Of a DNA stretch of 5,775 bases, positions 1-4,688 are shown piece after piece. The stretch covers positions 1 to 5,775 of the forward strand of contig JAGABK010000066.1 of the NCBI GenBank assembly GCA_017614625.1, read 5' to 3'. The notes below the pieces were generated by a model, which saw only the letters and a program-made list of their open reading frames with translations, had not been told where the DNA came from and made no database searches. This DNA comes from Spirochaetales bacterium (GTDB taxonomy: Bacteria > Spirochaetota > Spirochaetia > Sphaerochaetales > Sphaerochaetaceae). The first letter of the stretch is position 1, and each line of letters begins with the position of its first letter. The position numbers and the translations under genes are program-made.

Positions 1-42
1 AAATCAGTCGGGGAATCGAAGTAGCTATCCAAGTTTATCATG

Positions 43-252
43 CTAATATTTTATCATTTTATGTGTGAAAATGCAATAAATAGCTAAAATAATGGCATTT
101 TTGGGAAGCTGTTTTTCCGGGATGAAAGAATCATATCCTTCCTCATCCATGCGGAAAACTTTTCCGCCTGCAAGTTCCTCGTCGTCAAGCAGAGTGCAGA
201 TGGTGAATTGCGTCTTGTGAAGGTCTATGCCTACATTGATTCTGTTTTCCAT
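43..252 (-). pseudogene. IS110-family transposase, N-terminal remnant
   Basis: The 69-residue reading frame starts with a typical IS110-family (DEDD transposase, RuvC-like) N-terminus. It has MENRINVGIDLHK at residues 1-13, with D10 in the position of the first catalytic Asp, followed by a TQFTICTL strand. Similarity to the family looks good only to about residue 47 (DEEGYDSFI). The rest (AIILAIYCIFTHK) is AT-rich, unlike the family, and ends at a stop. Full-length members are roughly 300-400 residues, so the second acidic residue, the later catalytic residues and the whole C-terminal Ser-containing domain are missing. The product cannot be an active transposase. It lies 37 nt downstream of trkH on the same strand, so read-through transcription is possible. 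A GAGGG stretch sits only 1 nt before the ATG, a poor ribosome-binding spacing. The element end is not visible as an inverted repeat, which fits IS110. Family assignment is fairly sure; the exact break point is not. Confidence 0.72.
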
Positions 253-289
253 ACCCTCATGGTATCACAACAAACGGGCAGGTACAGAC

Positions 290-1780
290 TTATCTCTTCC
301 AGAACGACCTTGAGAGCAGGGCGTAGACCGTGAACAGCTCCAGACGGCCAAGCAGCATCTCGAAGGAGCAGACCCACAGCGACCAGGCGGGGAAGATGGA
401 GAAGTTGCCCGCCGGTCCCACATCGCCGAATCCGATTCCTATGTTGCCCAGCGTGAGGATCGACGCCGCCATGCAGGTCTCGATGGTGTTTCCGGTGATC
501 GTGAGGACCAGTGTGCCGATCAGCCACGTGATCATGTAGATGGCGCAGAAGGCCGCTATGGACATGAGCGTGTCGTCGTGGACGATGTCGTCGCCGACTC
601 TGATCTTGGACACGGAGGAGGGGTGTATGCGCTTCTTGACGGTGTTGAAGCCCATCTTGAACAGGGTCTCGATCCTGGTGACCTTCATTCCGCCGCCTGC
701 TGATCCCGCGCAGCCTCCGATGAACATCATAAGCACCACGACCATTATCGAGAACGACGGCCAGGTGAGGTAGTTCGTCGTGGCGAAGCCTGTGGTGGTC
801 AGAATCGAGGCCACATGGAACGCGGCGTATCTGAACGCGGTCAGGAAGGTGGGGTAGGTGTTGGTGTTGGCAAGCTGCATGGCCGCGAAGACCGATCCGA
901 AGAACCAGATGGACATGAACCACTTGAGCTCGGAGTCCTTGAGCGCGCTCTTTATCTTGCCCGTGAAGGCCTTGTAGTACAGCGAGAAGTTGGCGCCCGC
1001 TATCAGCATGAAGATCGTCACGACGACATCGACATAGGCGCTGTTGAAGGCTCCGATGGAGGCCGCCTTCACGCAGAAGCCCGCCGCGGCGATGGTGGAG
1101 AACGTGACGGTCACGGCCTCGTACAGGCTCAGGCCGCCGAACAGCAGGAAGATTGTCTCCAGGACGGAGAATCCCACGTATATGCCCCACAGCGCGATAG
1201 CGGTGGTCTTTGTCTTGGGTGTGAGCTTGCCTTTCACGGGTCCGACGGACTCGGCTCCCATGAGGTGGAAGGTTCCGGCTCCCATGCTGACGCCTATTGC
1301 GGGAAGCAGGGCCACGAAAAGGACCACGATTCCCATTCCGCCGAGCCAGTTGGTCATGCTGCGCCAGAAGAGGATTCCCTTGCAGCAGCCTTCGATTCCG
1401 GTGCGGGTGAAGACGCCCGCCTCGCTGAAGGAGGTGGCTCCCGTCGTGGTGAAGCCGCTCATGATCTCGAAGAACGCGGCGCTGTATGATGTGAACTCGC
1501 CCGAGAGCACCAGGGGAATGGCGCCGAAAGCGGTTGCGATTATCCATGTGAAGGTGACGAAGAAGAAGCCGTCGCGCTGGCGCAGGTTCGTGACCTGGGT
1601 CTTTCTCAGCACGAGCAGCGCTCCGCCGGAGATGGCGACCATGACCGATATGGTGGTCATGAAGGCTTTCGCCGCATGGAGTTCCTTGTAGCGGAGGCTC
1701 ACAAGCATGGGAACGACCATGAGAAGGGCCAGGAAAATCTGAATTACGGCAAGAAGCTTGATGTTCTTTCTGAGATTCAT
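290..1780 (-). CDS. trkH: TrkH-family potassium uptake channel subunit
   Basis: This is the 496-residue integral membrane subunit of a Trk K+ uptake system, which moves K+ into the cytoplasm and is gated by the RCK protein TrkA. The four pore-loop repeats of the superfamily of K+ transporters are visible: TTTGATS at 111-117, STIAAAGF at 228-235, TTTGFATTN at 328-336, and LGNIGIGFGDVGP at 444-456. The glycine-rich gating segment GGCAGSAGGGMKVTR is at 355-369, and the conserved MLLGRLELFT is at 475-484. Hydrophobic helices fill most of the rest, and length is normal for the family. The start is supported by AAAGG (complement of 1788-1792) 7 nt upstream, inside the last codons of trkA; trkA ends only 3 nt before this ATG, so the two are probably translationally coupled. 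One oddity is that the fourth pore loop reads NIGIG, where I would expect NIGPG or NVGPG. KtrB is a related alternative, but the size and the two-domain TrkA partner favour TrkH. Confidence 0.95.
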   Translation of the reverse strand: MNLRKNIKLLAVIQIFLALLMVVPMLVSLRYKELHAAKAFMTTISVMVAISGGALLVLRKTQVTNLRQRDGFFFVTFTWIIATAFGAIPLVLSGEFTSYSAAFFEIMSGFTTTGATSFSEAGVFTRTGIEGCCKGILFWRSMTNWLGGMGIVVLFVALLPAIGVSMGAGTFHLMGAESVGPVKGKLTPKTKTTAIALWGIYVGFSVLETIFLLFGGLSLYEAVTVTFSTIAAAGFCVKAASIGAFNSAYVDVVVTIFMLIAGANFSLYYKAFTGKIKSALKDSELKWFMSIWFFGSVFAAMQLANTNTYPTFLTAFRYAAFHVASILTTTGFATTNYLTWPSFSIMVVVLMMFIGGCAGSAGGGMKVTRIETLFKMGFNTVKKRIHPSSVSKIRVGDDIVHDDTLMSIAAFCAIYMITWLIGTLVLTITGNTIETCMAASILTLGNIGIGFGDVGPAGNFSIFPAWSLWVCSFEMLLGRLELFTVYALLSRSFWKR

Positions 1781-1783
1781 GAA

Positions 1784-3163
1784 TCAGCCTTTCTTCTGGT
1801 TGAGCGCGGAGCCCACGTGCAGGAGCTTCTGGATGAAGTCCGCGGATTTCCTTTCAACGACGGTTATGATCGAATCGCCGGCGTCAATGACGTAAAGACC
1901 GCCGGGAATCAGCGTCGAGCCGTCCTTCTTGGTCACTCCCGCGATGATTCCCTTGCCCCTCATGTCGATGTCTTTGAGGGCCTTGCCCACGGTCGGGTTG
2001 TCGGCAGTGATGGTGAACTCGAAGGCCTCGATCTGTCCCTCGAACAGCGAATGCATTCCGGAGACGTTCTGGCCGTGCAGGTATCTCAGCAGGGAATCGA
2101 CCGTGACGTCCTGGGAGGAGATGATGCTGTCGATGTTCAGGTGGCTCGCCATGCGGATGTAGTTCGGATTCTGCGTGACCAGCGCCATGCTGTTCTTGAT
2201 TCCGAAGTGTTTGGCGTAGCTTGCGGTGATGATGTTCAGCTCATCGTTGGGCGTGAGACAGAGGATCAGGTCGAAACTTCCGAGGTTCTCCTCCTCGAAG
2301 ACCGACTCGTTCGTGATGTCGGCGTTGAGGACCAGTACGTCGGGGTACATGTTGGCCAGCTTCTCGCATACGTCGTGGTCCATCTCGATGACGGCGATGT
2401 CCCTGTGCTGGTATTTGGGAATGGCGCGCAGAAGGAAGTCCGTGACCTGCGTGCCGCCGACTATGGCGATGTGCTTGGGCTTCACGGAGCGTCTTCCGAC
2501 GGCCGAAAGAAGCTTCTCGACGCTGTTCTCGTCGGCGACAAGGCTCAGCGTGTCGCCTGTGCGCACGACGGTGTCGCCGCTGGGGACCAGGGCCTCGCCG
2601 TTGCGGTTGAGAGCCGCGATGATGAAGTTGGCGTTGAGCTCGATCCTGAGCTGCTTGACGAGCTTGTTGGTGTAGGGCGAGTCCTTCTCGACGTAGACGT
2701 TGTACAGCAGCAGCGACGAGTTCTCGAAGGAGATGATGTCGCTGTAGATTCCGCGCTCGACGTCCTGGTAGATGTACTCCGCGACTTCCTGCGTGGGGTT
2801 GACTATGTGGCTGATTCCCATGAGGGAGTTGCCGATTCCGCTGTAGCCGGTGTAGGAGAGGTTTCTGATCGATGCGATTGTGAGCGGCACCTGGAACTCC
2901 GAGGCCGCGATTCCGCTTGAGACGAGGTTGGTCTCGTCGCTTCCCGTGAGCGCCACGAATGCGTCTGCGTCGTCGATTCCGGCGTCGCTGAGATCCTCGA
3001 GGCTTGTTCCGCTTCCCACGCATGCCAGGCAGTCGACCTGCGACATGGCCTTGTTGACGTCCTCAATGTCCTCGTCGATGATGATGACGTCCTTGTTCTC
3101 TTCGACAAGATGCCTTGCGAGTCTTATGCCTCTGCGTCCTGCGCCAAGTATTACTACCTTCAT
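1784..3163 (-). CDS. trkA: TrkA, cytoplasmic RCK regulatory subunit of K+ uptake
   Basis: This 459-residue soluble protein has the duplicated TrkA layout: RCK-N (TrkA_N, about 1-120), RCK-C (about 140-220), RCK-N (about 230-350), RCK-C (about 370-450). It binds nucleotides (NAD(H), ATP/ADP in characterised homologues) and gates TrkH on the inner face of the membrane. The first Rossmann fold has an intact GAGRRG at 7-12, with D30 at the end of the second strand to hold a ribose. The second fold reads IVGGTQVTDFL at 234-244, so the last glycine of the GxGxxG loop is missing and this site may bind nucleotide differently or not at all; E260 is at the expected acidic position. The start is fixed by the MKVVILGAGRRG N-terminus, which begins directly with the first beta strand. 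No Shine-Dalgarno sequence is seen before this ATG. It is the first gene of a two-gene operon with trkH, with a 3-nt gap. Confidence 0.95.
   Translation of the reverse strand: MKVVILGAGRRGIRLARHLVEENKDVIIIDEDIEDVNKAMSQVDCLACVGSGTSLEDLSDAGIDDADAFVALTGSDETNLVSSGIAASEFQVPLTIASIRNLSYTGYSGIGNSLMGISHIVNPTQEVAEYIYQDVERGIYSDIISFENSSLLLYNVYVEKDSPYTNKLVKQLRIELNANFIIAALNRNGEALVPSGDTVVRTGDTLSLVADENSVEKLLSAVGRRSVKPKHIAIVGGTQVTDFLLRAIPKYQHRDIAVIEMDHDVCEKLANMYPDVLVLNADITNESVFEEENLGSFDLILCLTPNDELNIITASYAKHFGIKNSMALVTQNPNYIRMASHLNIDSIISSQDVTVDSLLRYLHGQNVSGMHSLFEGQIEAFEFTITADNPTVGKALKDIDMRGKGIIAGVTKKDGSTLIPGGLYVIDAGDSIITVVERKSADFIQKLLHVGSALNQKKG
1788..1792 (-). promoter_or_regulatory. Ribosome-binding site of trkH inside trkA
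   Basis: On the minus strand AAAGG lies 7 nt before the trkH ATG and within the final Lys-Lys-Gly codons of trkA. The trkA stop falls between this site and the trkH start, the arrangement expected for termination-reinitiation coupling that keeps TrkA and TrkH production linked. It supports the 1780 start. Confidence 0.6.
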
Positions 3164-3173
3164 GGGTATATAT

Positions 3174-3201
3174 GGTATATCAAAAGAGATATTCTAATCA
3201 A
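3174..3201 (-). promoter_or_regulatory. Putative sigma-70-type promoter of trkA-trkH
   Basis: Reading the minus strand, TTGATT (3196-3201) is followed after 16 nt by TATACC (3174-3179), each matching four of six consensus bases. The intervening and following DNA is AT-rich, in contrast to the flanks. If used, transcription would begin around 3167, only a few nucleotides before the trkA ATG. This fits the lack of a Shine-Dalgarno sequence and would give a nearly leaderless message. The match is modest and the assignment tentative. Confidence 0.35.
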
Positions 3202-3218
3202 TGCGGAAGGGGGAGGAG

Positions 3219-3316
3219 AGGGGTAGGACTCGACGTTCCGCTGCGCTCCACTACACCGCCTTCGTCGCAAGGCAATGCGCCTGCCTTGCTCCTCGTTCCT
3301 CGTCCTACCTTTTCCT
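3219..3316. repeat. Palindromic, tRNA-fragment-containing non-coding element
   Basis: This GC-rich gene-free stretch between trkA and the tRNA terminator has nested symmetry. Outer arms GGTAGGAC (3222-3229) and GTCCTACC (3302-3309) are perfect inverted repeats spanning 88 bp. Inner arms GCAAGGCA (3267-3274) and TGCCTTGC (3282-3289) form an 8-bp stem with a 7-nt loop. The rest is built of similar short phrases (CCGCTGCGCTCC, CCTTCGTCGCAAGG, CCTTGCTCCTCGTTCC), giving a low-complexity look common in short interspersed repeats. The left edge AGGGGTAGGACTCG (3219-3232) is identical to 3364-3377 within the tRNA. No reading frame here looks real. It could be a REP- or MITE-like dispersed element or a decayed tRNA-associated insertion; other copies cannot be seen from one window. 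Confidence 0.5.
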
Positions 3317-3319
3317 CTT

Positions 3320-3352
3320 AAAAGCAAAAAGCCAGAGACTTGCTCTGGCTTT
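3320..3352 (-). terminator. Rho-independent terminator of the tRNA-Met gene
   Basis: On the minus strand, AAAGCCAGAG (3343-3352) pairs perfectly with CTCTGGCTTT (3328-3337) across the 5-nt loop CAAGT. The run of five T ends at 3326, followed by GCTTTT. It begins only 8 nt after the tRNA 3' end. It should insulate the tRNA transcript from the trkA-trkH operon downstream. Confidence 0.88.
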
Positions 3353-3359
3353 CCGCTTT

Positions 3360-3432
3360 TAGCAGGGGTAGGACTCGGACCTACGGCCTCCAGGTTATGA
3401 GCCTGGCGAGCTGCCAACTGCTCCACCCTGCG
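3360..3432 (-). tRNA. tRNA-Met(CAT), initiator type
   Basis: The 73-nt cloverleaf folds cleanly. The acceptor is CGCAGGG/CCCTGCT, in which positions 2-7 pair with 66-71 and C1 faces U72. The D arm is GAGC/GCTC with an 8-nt loop, the anticodon arm CCAGG-CTCATAA-CCTGG, the variable loop AGGCC, the T arm GTAGG-TCCGAGT-CCTAC, and the discriminator A73. Initiator identity rests on the unpaired 1:72 position needed for formylation, the A11:U24 pair in the D stem, and G30:C40 and G31:C39 below the CAT anticodon. CCA is not encoded (AAA follows), so a CCA-adding enzyme is needed. Oddities are C at position 55, where U (pseudouridine) is almost universal, and A29:U41 in place of the first of the three G:C anticodon-stem pairs. 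It has its own promoter and terminator. A true elongator tRNA-Met is unlikely given the mismatch. Confidence 0.92.
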
Positions 3433-3446
3433 TCGAATGCTTGGTT

Positions 3447-3475
3447 ACTTTAAGGTTTTTTGGAGCAAGTGTCAA
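3447..3475 (-). promoter_or_regulatory. Sigma-70 promoter of the initiator tRNA
   Basis: On the minus strand, a consensus -35 TTGACA (3470-3475) is separated by exactly 17 nt from the -10 TAAAGT (3447-3452, four of six). Transcription would start near 3440, about eight nucleotides before the mature 5' end at 3432, which is typical for a tRNA gene. The -35 box is embedded in the small dyad AGTGTCAACACT (3468-3479). Confidence 0.7.
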
Positions 3476-3501
3476 CACTGAAAAGTAAAAAGAAGTTTTT
3501 T

Positions 3502-3538
3502 TGACACGGATATGTGTCAGAATTGCCTATGTGTGTCA
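3502..3538. promoter_or_regulatory. GTGTCA dyad cluster, candidate operator or enhancer
   Basis: A perfect inverted repeat TGACAC (3502-3507), 6-nt spacer, GTGTCA (3514-3519) is followed by another GTGTCA at 3533-3538. A fourth copy is at 3469-3474 within the tRNA promoter. Four copies of one hexamer within about 70 bp suggest binding sites for a dimeric regulator. The dyad is centred roughly 200 bp upstream of the predicted sigma-54 start, within the range for enhancer-binding proteins. The protein that binds cannot be named from sequence. Confidence 0.45.
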
Positions 3539-3550
3539 AAAGGATACAAT
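3523..3550 (+). promoter_or_regulatory. Possible sigma-70 promoter reading toward hsp20
   Basis: TTGCCT (3523-3528, four of six) and TACAAT (3545-3550, five of six) are spaced by 16 nt on the plus strand. One GTGTCA copy lies in the spacer, so a protein bound there could repress it. A transcript would start near 3557 and give a leader of about 200 nt before hsp20. It may be a vegetative promoter or a chance match. Confidence 0.3.
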
Positions 3551-3687
3551 AATCGAGCTTTTTCCGGGGTTTGGTTCAAAAAGACCCGATTCTGTACGGG
3601 GATGGAGTCGGATTATGTGACAGCGGGCCTGACGCGAGGGTGGGGTGAGGATTACAATTGTTTGTTATGAAACGTTTTATCTCAATC
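3551..3687. other. Gene-free leader/spacer between dyad cluster and sigma-54 promoter
   Basis: The gene-free interval runs from 3433 to 3756. Outside the listed promoters and dyads I see no credible coding frame and no known structured RNA in this part. Only weak hairpins are visible, such as CCCG (3585-3588) with CGGG about 8 nt later. The distance would suit DNA looping between the upstream dyads and the sigma-54 promoter. Confidence 0.35.
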
Positions 3688-3704
3688 TTGGCACGCTAAA
3701 TGCT
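3688..3704 (+). promoter_or_regulatory. Sigma-54 (-24/-12) promoter of the hsp20 pair
   Basis: TTGGCACG (3688-3695), CTAA, ATGCT (3700-3704) matches the RpoN consensus YTGGCACG-N4-TTGCW at all but one or two positions. The invariant GG (3690-3691) and GC (3702-3703) are separated by exactly 10 nt. Transcription should start near 3715, giving a 5' leader of about 42 nt to the hsp20 ATG. No good -35/-10 pair is seen at the same place. Such promoters need an AAA+ enhancer-binding protein, and the GTGTCA dyads upstream are candidates for its sites. Confidence 0.72.
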
Positions 3705-3743
3705 TTATATCGGGTGTCCGGAAAAGGACGGAAAAAGATATAC

Positions 3744-3748
3744 GGAGG
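3744..3748 (+). promoter_or_regulatory. Ribosome-binding site fixing the first hsp20 start
   Basis: GGAGG lies 8 nt before the ATG at 3757. The longer reading frame from 3700 would begin at or upstream of the sigma-54 transcription start and would code through this site, so 3757 is chosen. Confidence 0.85.
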
Positions 3749-3756
3749 AAACAAAA

Positions 3757-4167
3757 ATGACATATATGATGACTGGAAACATGAACAACGATCTGAACAG
3801 GTTCTTCGACGACATGCTCTGCAACTGGGGCGTTAGAAACAGCTCCTATCCGTCGGTCAGTGTGTATGAGGATTCCAAGGCTTTCTATCTTGAAGCAGCC
3901 CTTCCGGGATACACGAACGAAGACGTGAACATCAGCGTGGACAAGCATGTGCTTCACATCGCATCTGAGAAGATGAACAAGAAGGATGAGCGCAAGTACG
4001 TCATCCGAGAGAGGAACAACATGAAGTTCGACAGAGCCTTCTCGCTTCCCGAGGGAATCAACGAGGGCGCAATCGACGCGGAGTTCAAGAACGGAATTCT
4101 GATGATCACGCTTCCGAAGCTGCCGGTGCAGCAGCCCAAGAAAATCACAGTGAAGGTTTCAGCCTGA
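3757..4167 (+). CDS. Hsp20/alpha-crystallin small heat-shock protein (first copy)
   Basis: This 136-residue cytoplasmic holdase is predicted to form oligomers that bind unfolding proteins without ATP and pass them to DnaK/ClpB. A short N-terminal arm (1-30, with FFDDML) precedes the alpha-crystallin domain (about 31-122). Visible family marks are YPSVSVYED at 31-39, ALPGY at 48-52, AFSLPEGIN at 94-102 and the signature AEFKNGILMITLPK at 108-121. The C-terminal tail has I130-x-V132, the IxI/V motif that docks into neighbouring subunits. The start at 3757 follows a strong GGAGG; it removes 19 residues present in the longer open frame. It lies 42 nt before a close paralogue and is probably co-transcribed with it from the sigma-54 promoter at 3688. 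Between about residue 31 and the end the two proteins are about 73% identical by eye. Confidence 0.95.
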   Translation: MTYMMTGNMNNDLNRFFDDMLCNWGVRNSSYPSVSVYEDSKAFYLEAALPGYTNEDVNISVDKHVLHIASEKMNKKDERKYVIRERNNMKFDRAFSLPEGINEGAIDAEFKNGILMITLPKLPVQQPKKITVKVSA

Positions 4168-4196
4168 GCGATCAGGTGATGAAATAAGGTATTTGT

Positions 4197-4202
4197 GGAG
4201 GT
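4197..4202 (+). promoter_or_regulatory. Ribosome-binding site fixing the second hsp20 start
   Basis: GGAGGT ends 7 nt before the ATG at 4210. A GTG at 4195 is in frame but overlaps this site, so it is not a plausible start. Confidence 0.85.
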
Positions 4203-4209
4203 AATTACT

Positions 4210-4623
4210 ATGAAGAATTATTTGATGACCAGAAATGCAGACAACGATTTCGACACTCTCTTCGACGACATGTTCGGAGACTGGGGAATCAGGAACAGTA
4301 CTTATCCTACTGTCAATGTCTACGAGGATTCAAAGGCATTCTATGTAGAGGCTGAGCTTCCGGGATATACCAGCGACGAAGTCAACATCGATGTAGAGAA
4401 ACACGTTCTTCACATCTCGTCCGAGAAGGCCGAGAATAAGGACGACAGAAAGTATGTGGTCCGCGAGAGAAGCTTCATCAAGTTCAACAGGGCTTTCTCC
4501 CTCCCCGAAGGAATCAACGAGGATGCTATCGAGGCCGAGTTCAAGAACGGAATCCTGACCGTCACGCTTCCGAAGCTGCCGGTCGAGCAGCCCAAGAAGA
4601 TCTCGGTGAAGATCGCCGGATGA
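4210..4623 (+). CDS. Hsp20/alpha-crystallin small heat-shock protein (second copy)
   Basis: This is a 137-residue tandem paralogue of the preceding Hsp20, with the same architecture. The N-terminal arm has FDTLFDDMFGDWG (14-26), and the alpha-crystallin domain begins at YPTVNVYED (32-40). AFSLPEGIN is at 95-103, the signature AEFKNGILTVTLPK at 109-122, and the C-terminal IxV motif at I131-V133. It differs from its neighbour mostly in the N-terminal arm and at charged surface positions (for example ENKDD against NKKDE around residue 76), so the two may form mixed oligomers or differ in client preference; this is inference. It has its own strong Shine-Dalgarno sequence. No promoter or terminator is seen in the 42-nt gap before it, so a two-gene operon ending at the hairpin 4641-4672 is likely. 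Confidence 0.95.
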   Translation: MKNYLMTRNADNDFDTLFDDMFGDWGIRNSTYPTVNVYEDSKAFYVEAELPGYTSDEVNIDVEKHVLHISSEKAENKDDRKYVVRERSFIKFNRAFSLPEGINEDAIEAEFKNGILTVTLPKLPVEQPKKISVKIAG

Positions 4624-4640
4624 TCTGAACGAGCAGACAG

Positions 4641-4672
4641 AAAAGGCAGCACAATCCGTGCTGCCTTTTTTT
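4641..4672. terminator. Bidirectional rho-independent terminator, hsp20 pair / ABC exporter
   Basis: AAGGCAGCAC (4643-4652) pairs perfectly with GTGCTGCCTT (4658-4667) around the 5-nt loop AATCC. Seven T (4666-4672) follow on the plus strand, and AAAA on the left side gives four T on the minus strand. It lies 17 nt after the second hsp20 stop and 16 nt beyond the convergent ABC gene's stop, so it likely ends both transcripts, more strongly for hsp20. Confidence 0.9.
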
Positions 4673-4688
4673 GTGTTCCGGTGGAACC

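Noticed and set aside
231..1547. 438-residue minus-strand open frame over trkH
   Set aside because: It is Arg/His/Gly-rich, has no recognisable domain and overlaps the clear trkH frame; it is a shadow caused by codon bias.
1676..2920. 414-residue plus-strand open frame antisense to trkA
   Set aside because: Its composition (Val/Asp/Gly/Leu-rich, no domain) is that of the antisense of a biased coding sequence, and trkA is unmistakable on the other strand.
3222..3309. A second tRNA gene in the palindromic element
   Set aside because: The outer stem and a 7-nt inner loop mimic a cloverleaf, but U33, the D arm and a proper T arm are missing.
3160..3426. 88-residue minus-strand frame between trkA and the tRNA
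   Set aside because: It runs through the tRNA, its terminator and the palindromic element, so it is not coding.
3501..3530. Plus-strand promoter using the perfect TTGACA at 3501-3506
   Set aside because: No acceptable -10 lies 16-18 nt downstream (TGCCTA or GCCTAT); the motif is better read as half of the TGACAC/GTGTCA dyad.
3700..3756. N-terminal extension of the first Hsp20
   Set aside because: The extended start lies upstream of the predicted sigma-54 transcription start and would code through the ribosome-binding site; the ATG at 3757 has ideal spacing.
4195..4209. GTG start for the second Hsp20
   Set aside because: The GTG overlaps the GGAGGT ribosome site that serves the ATG at 4210.
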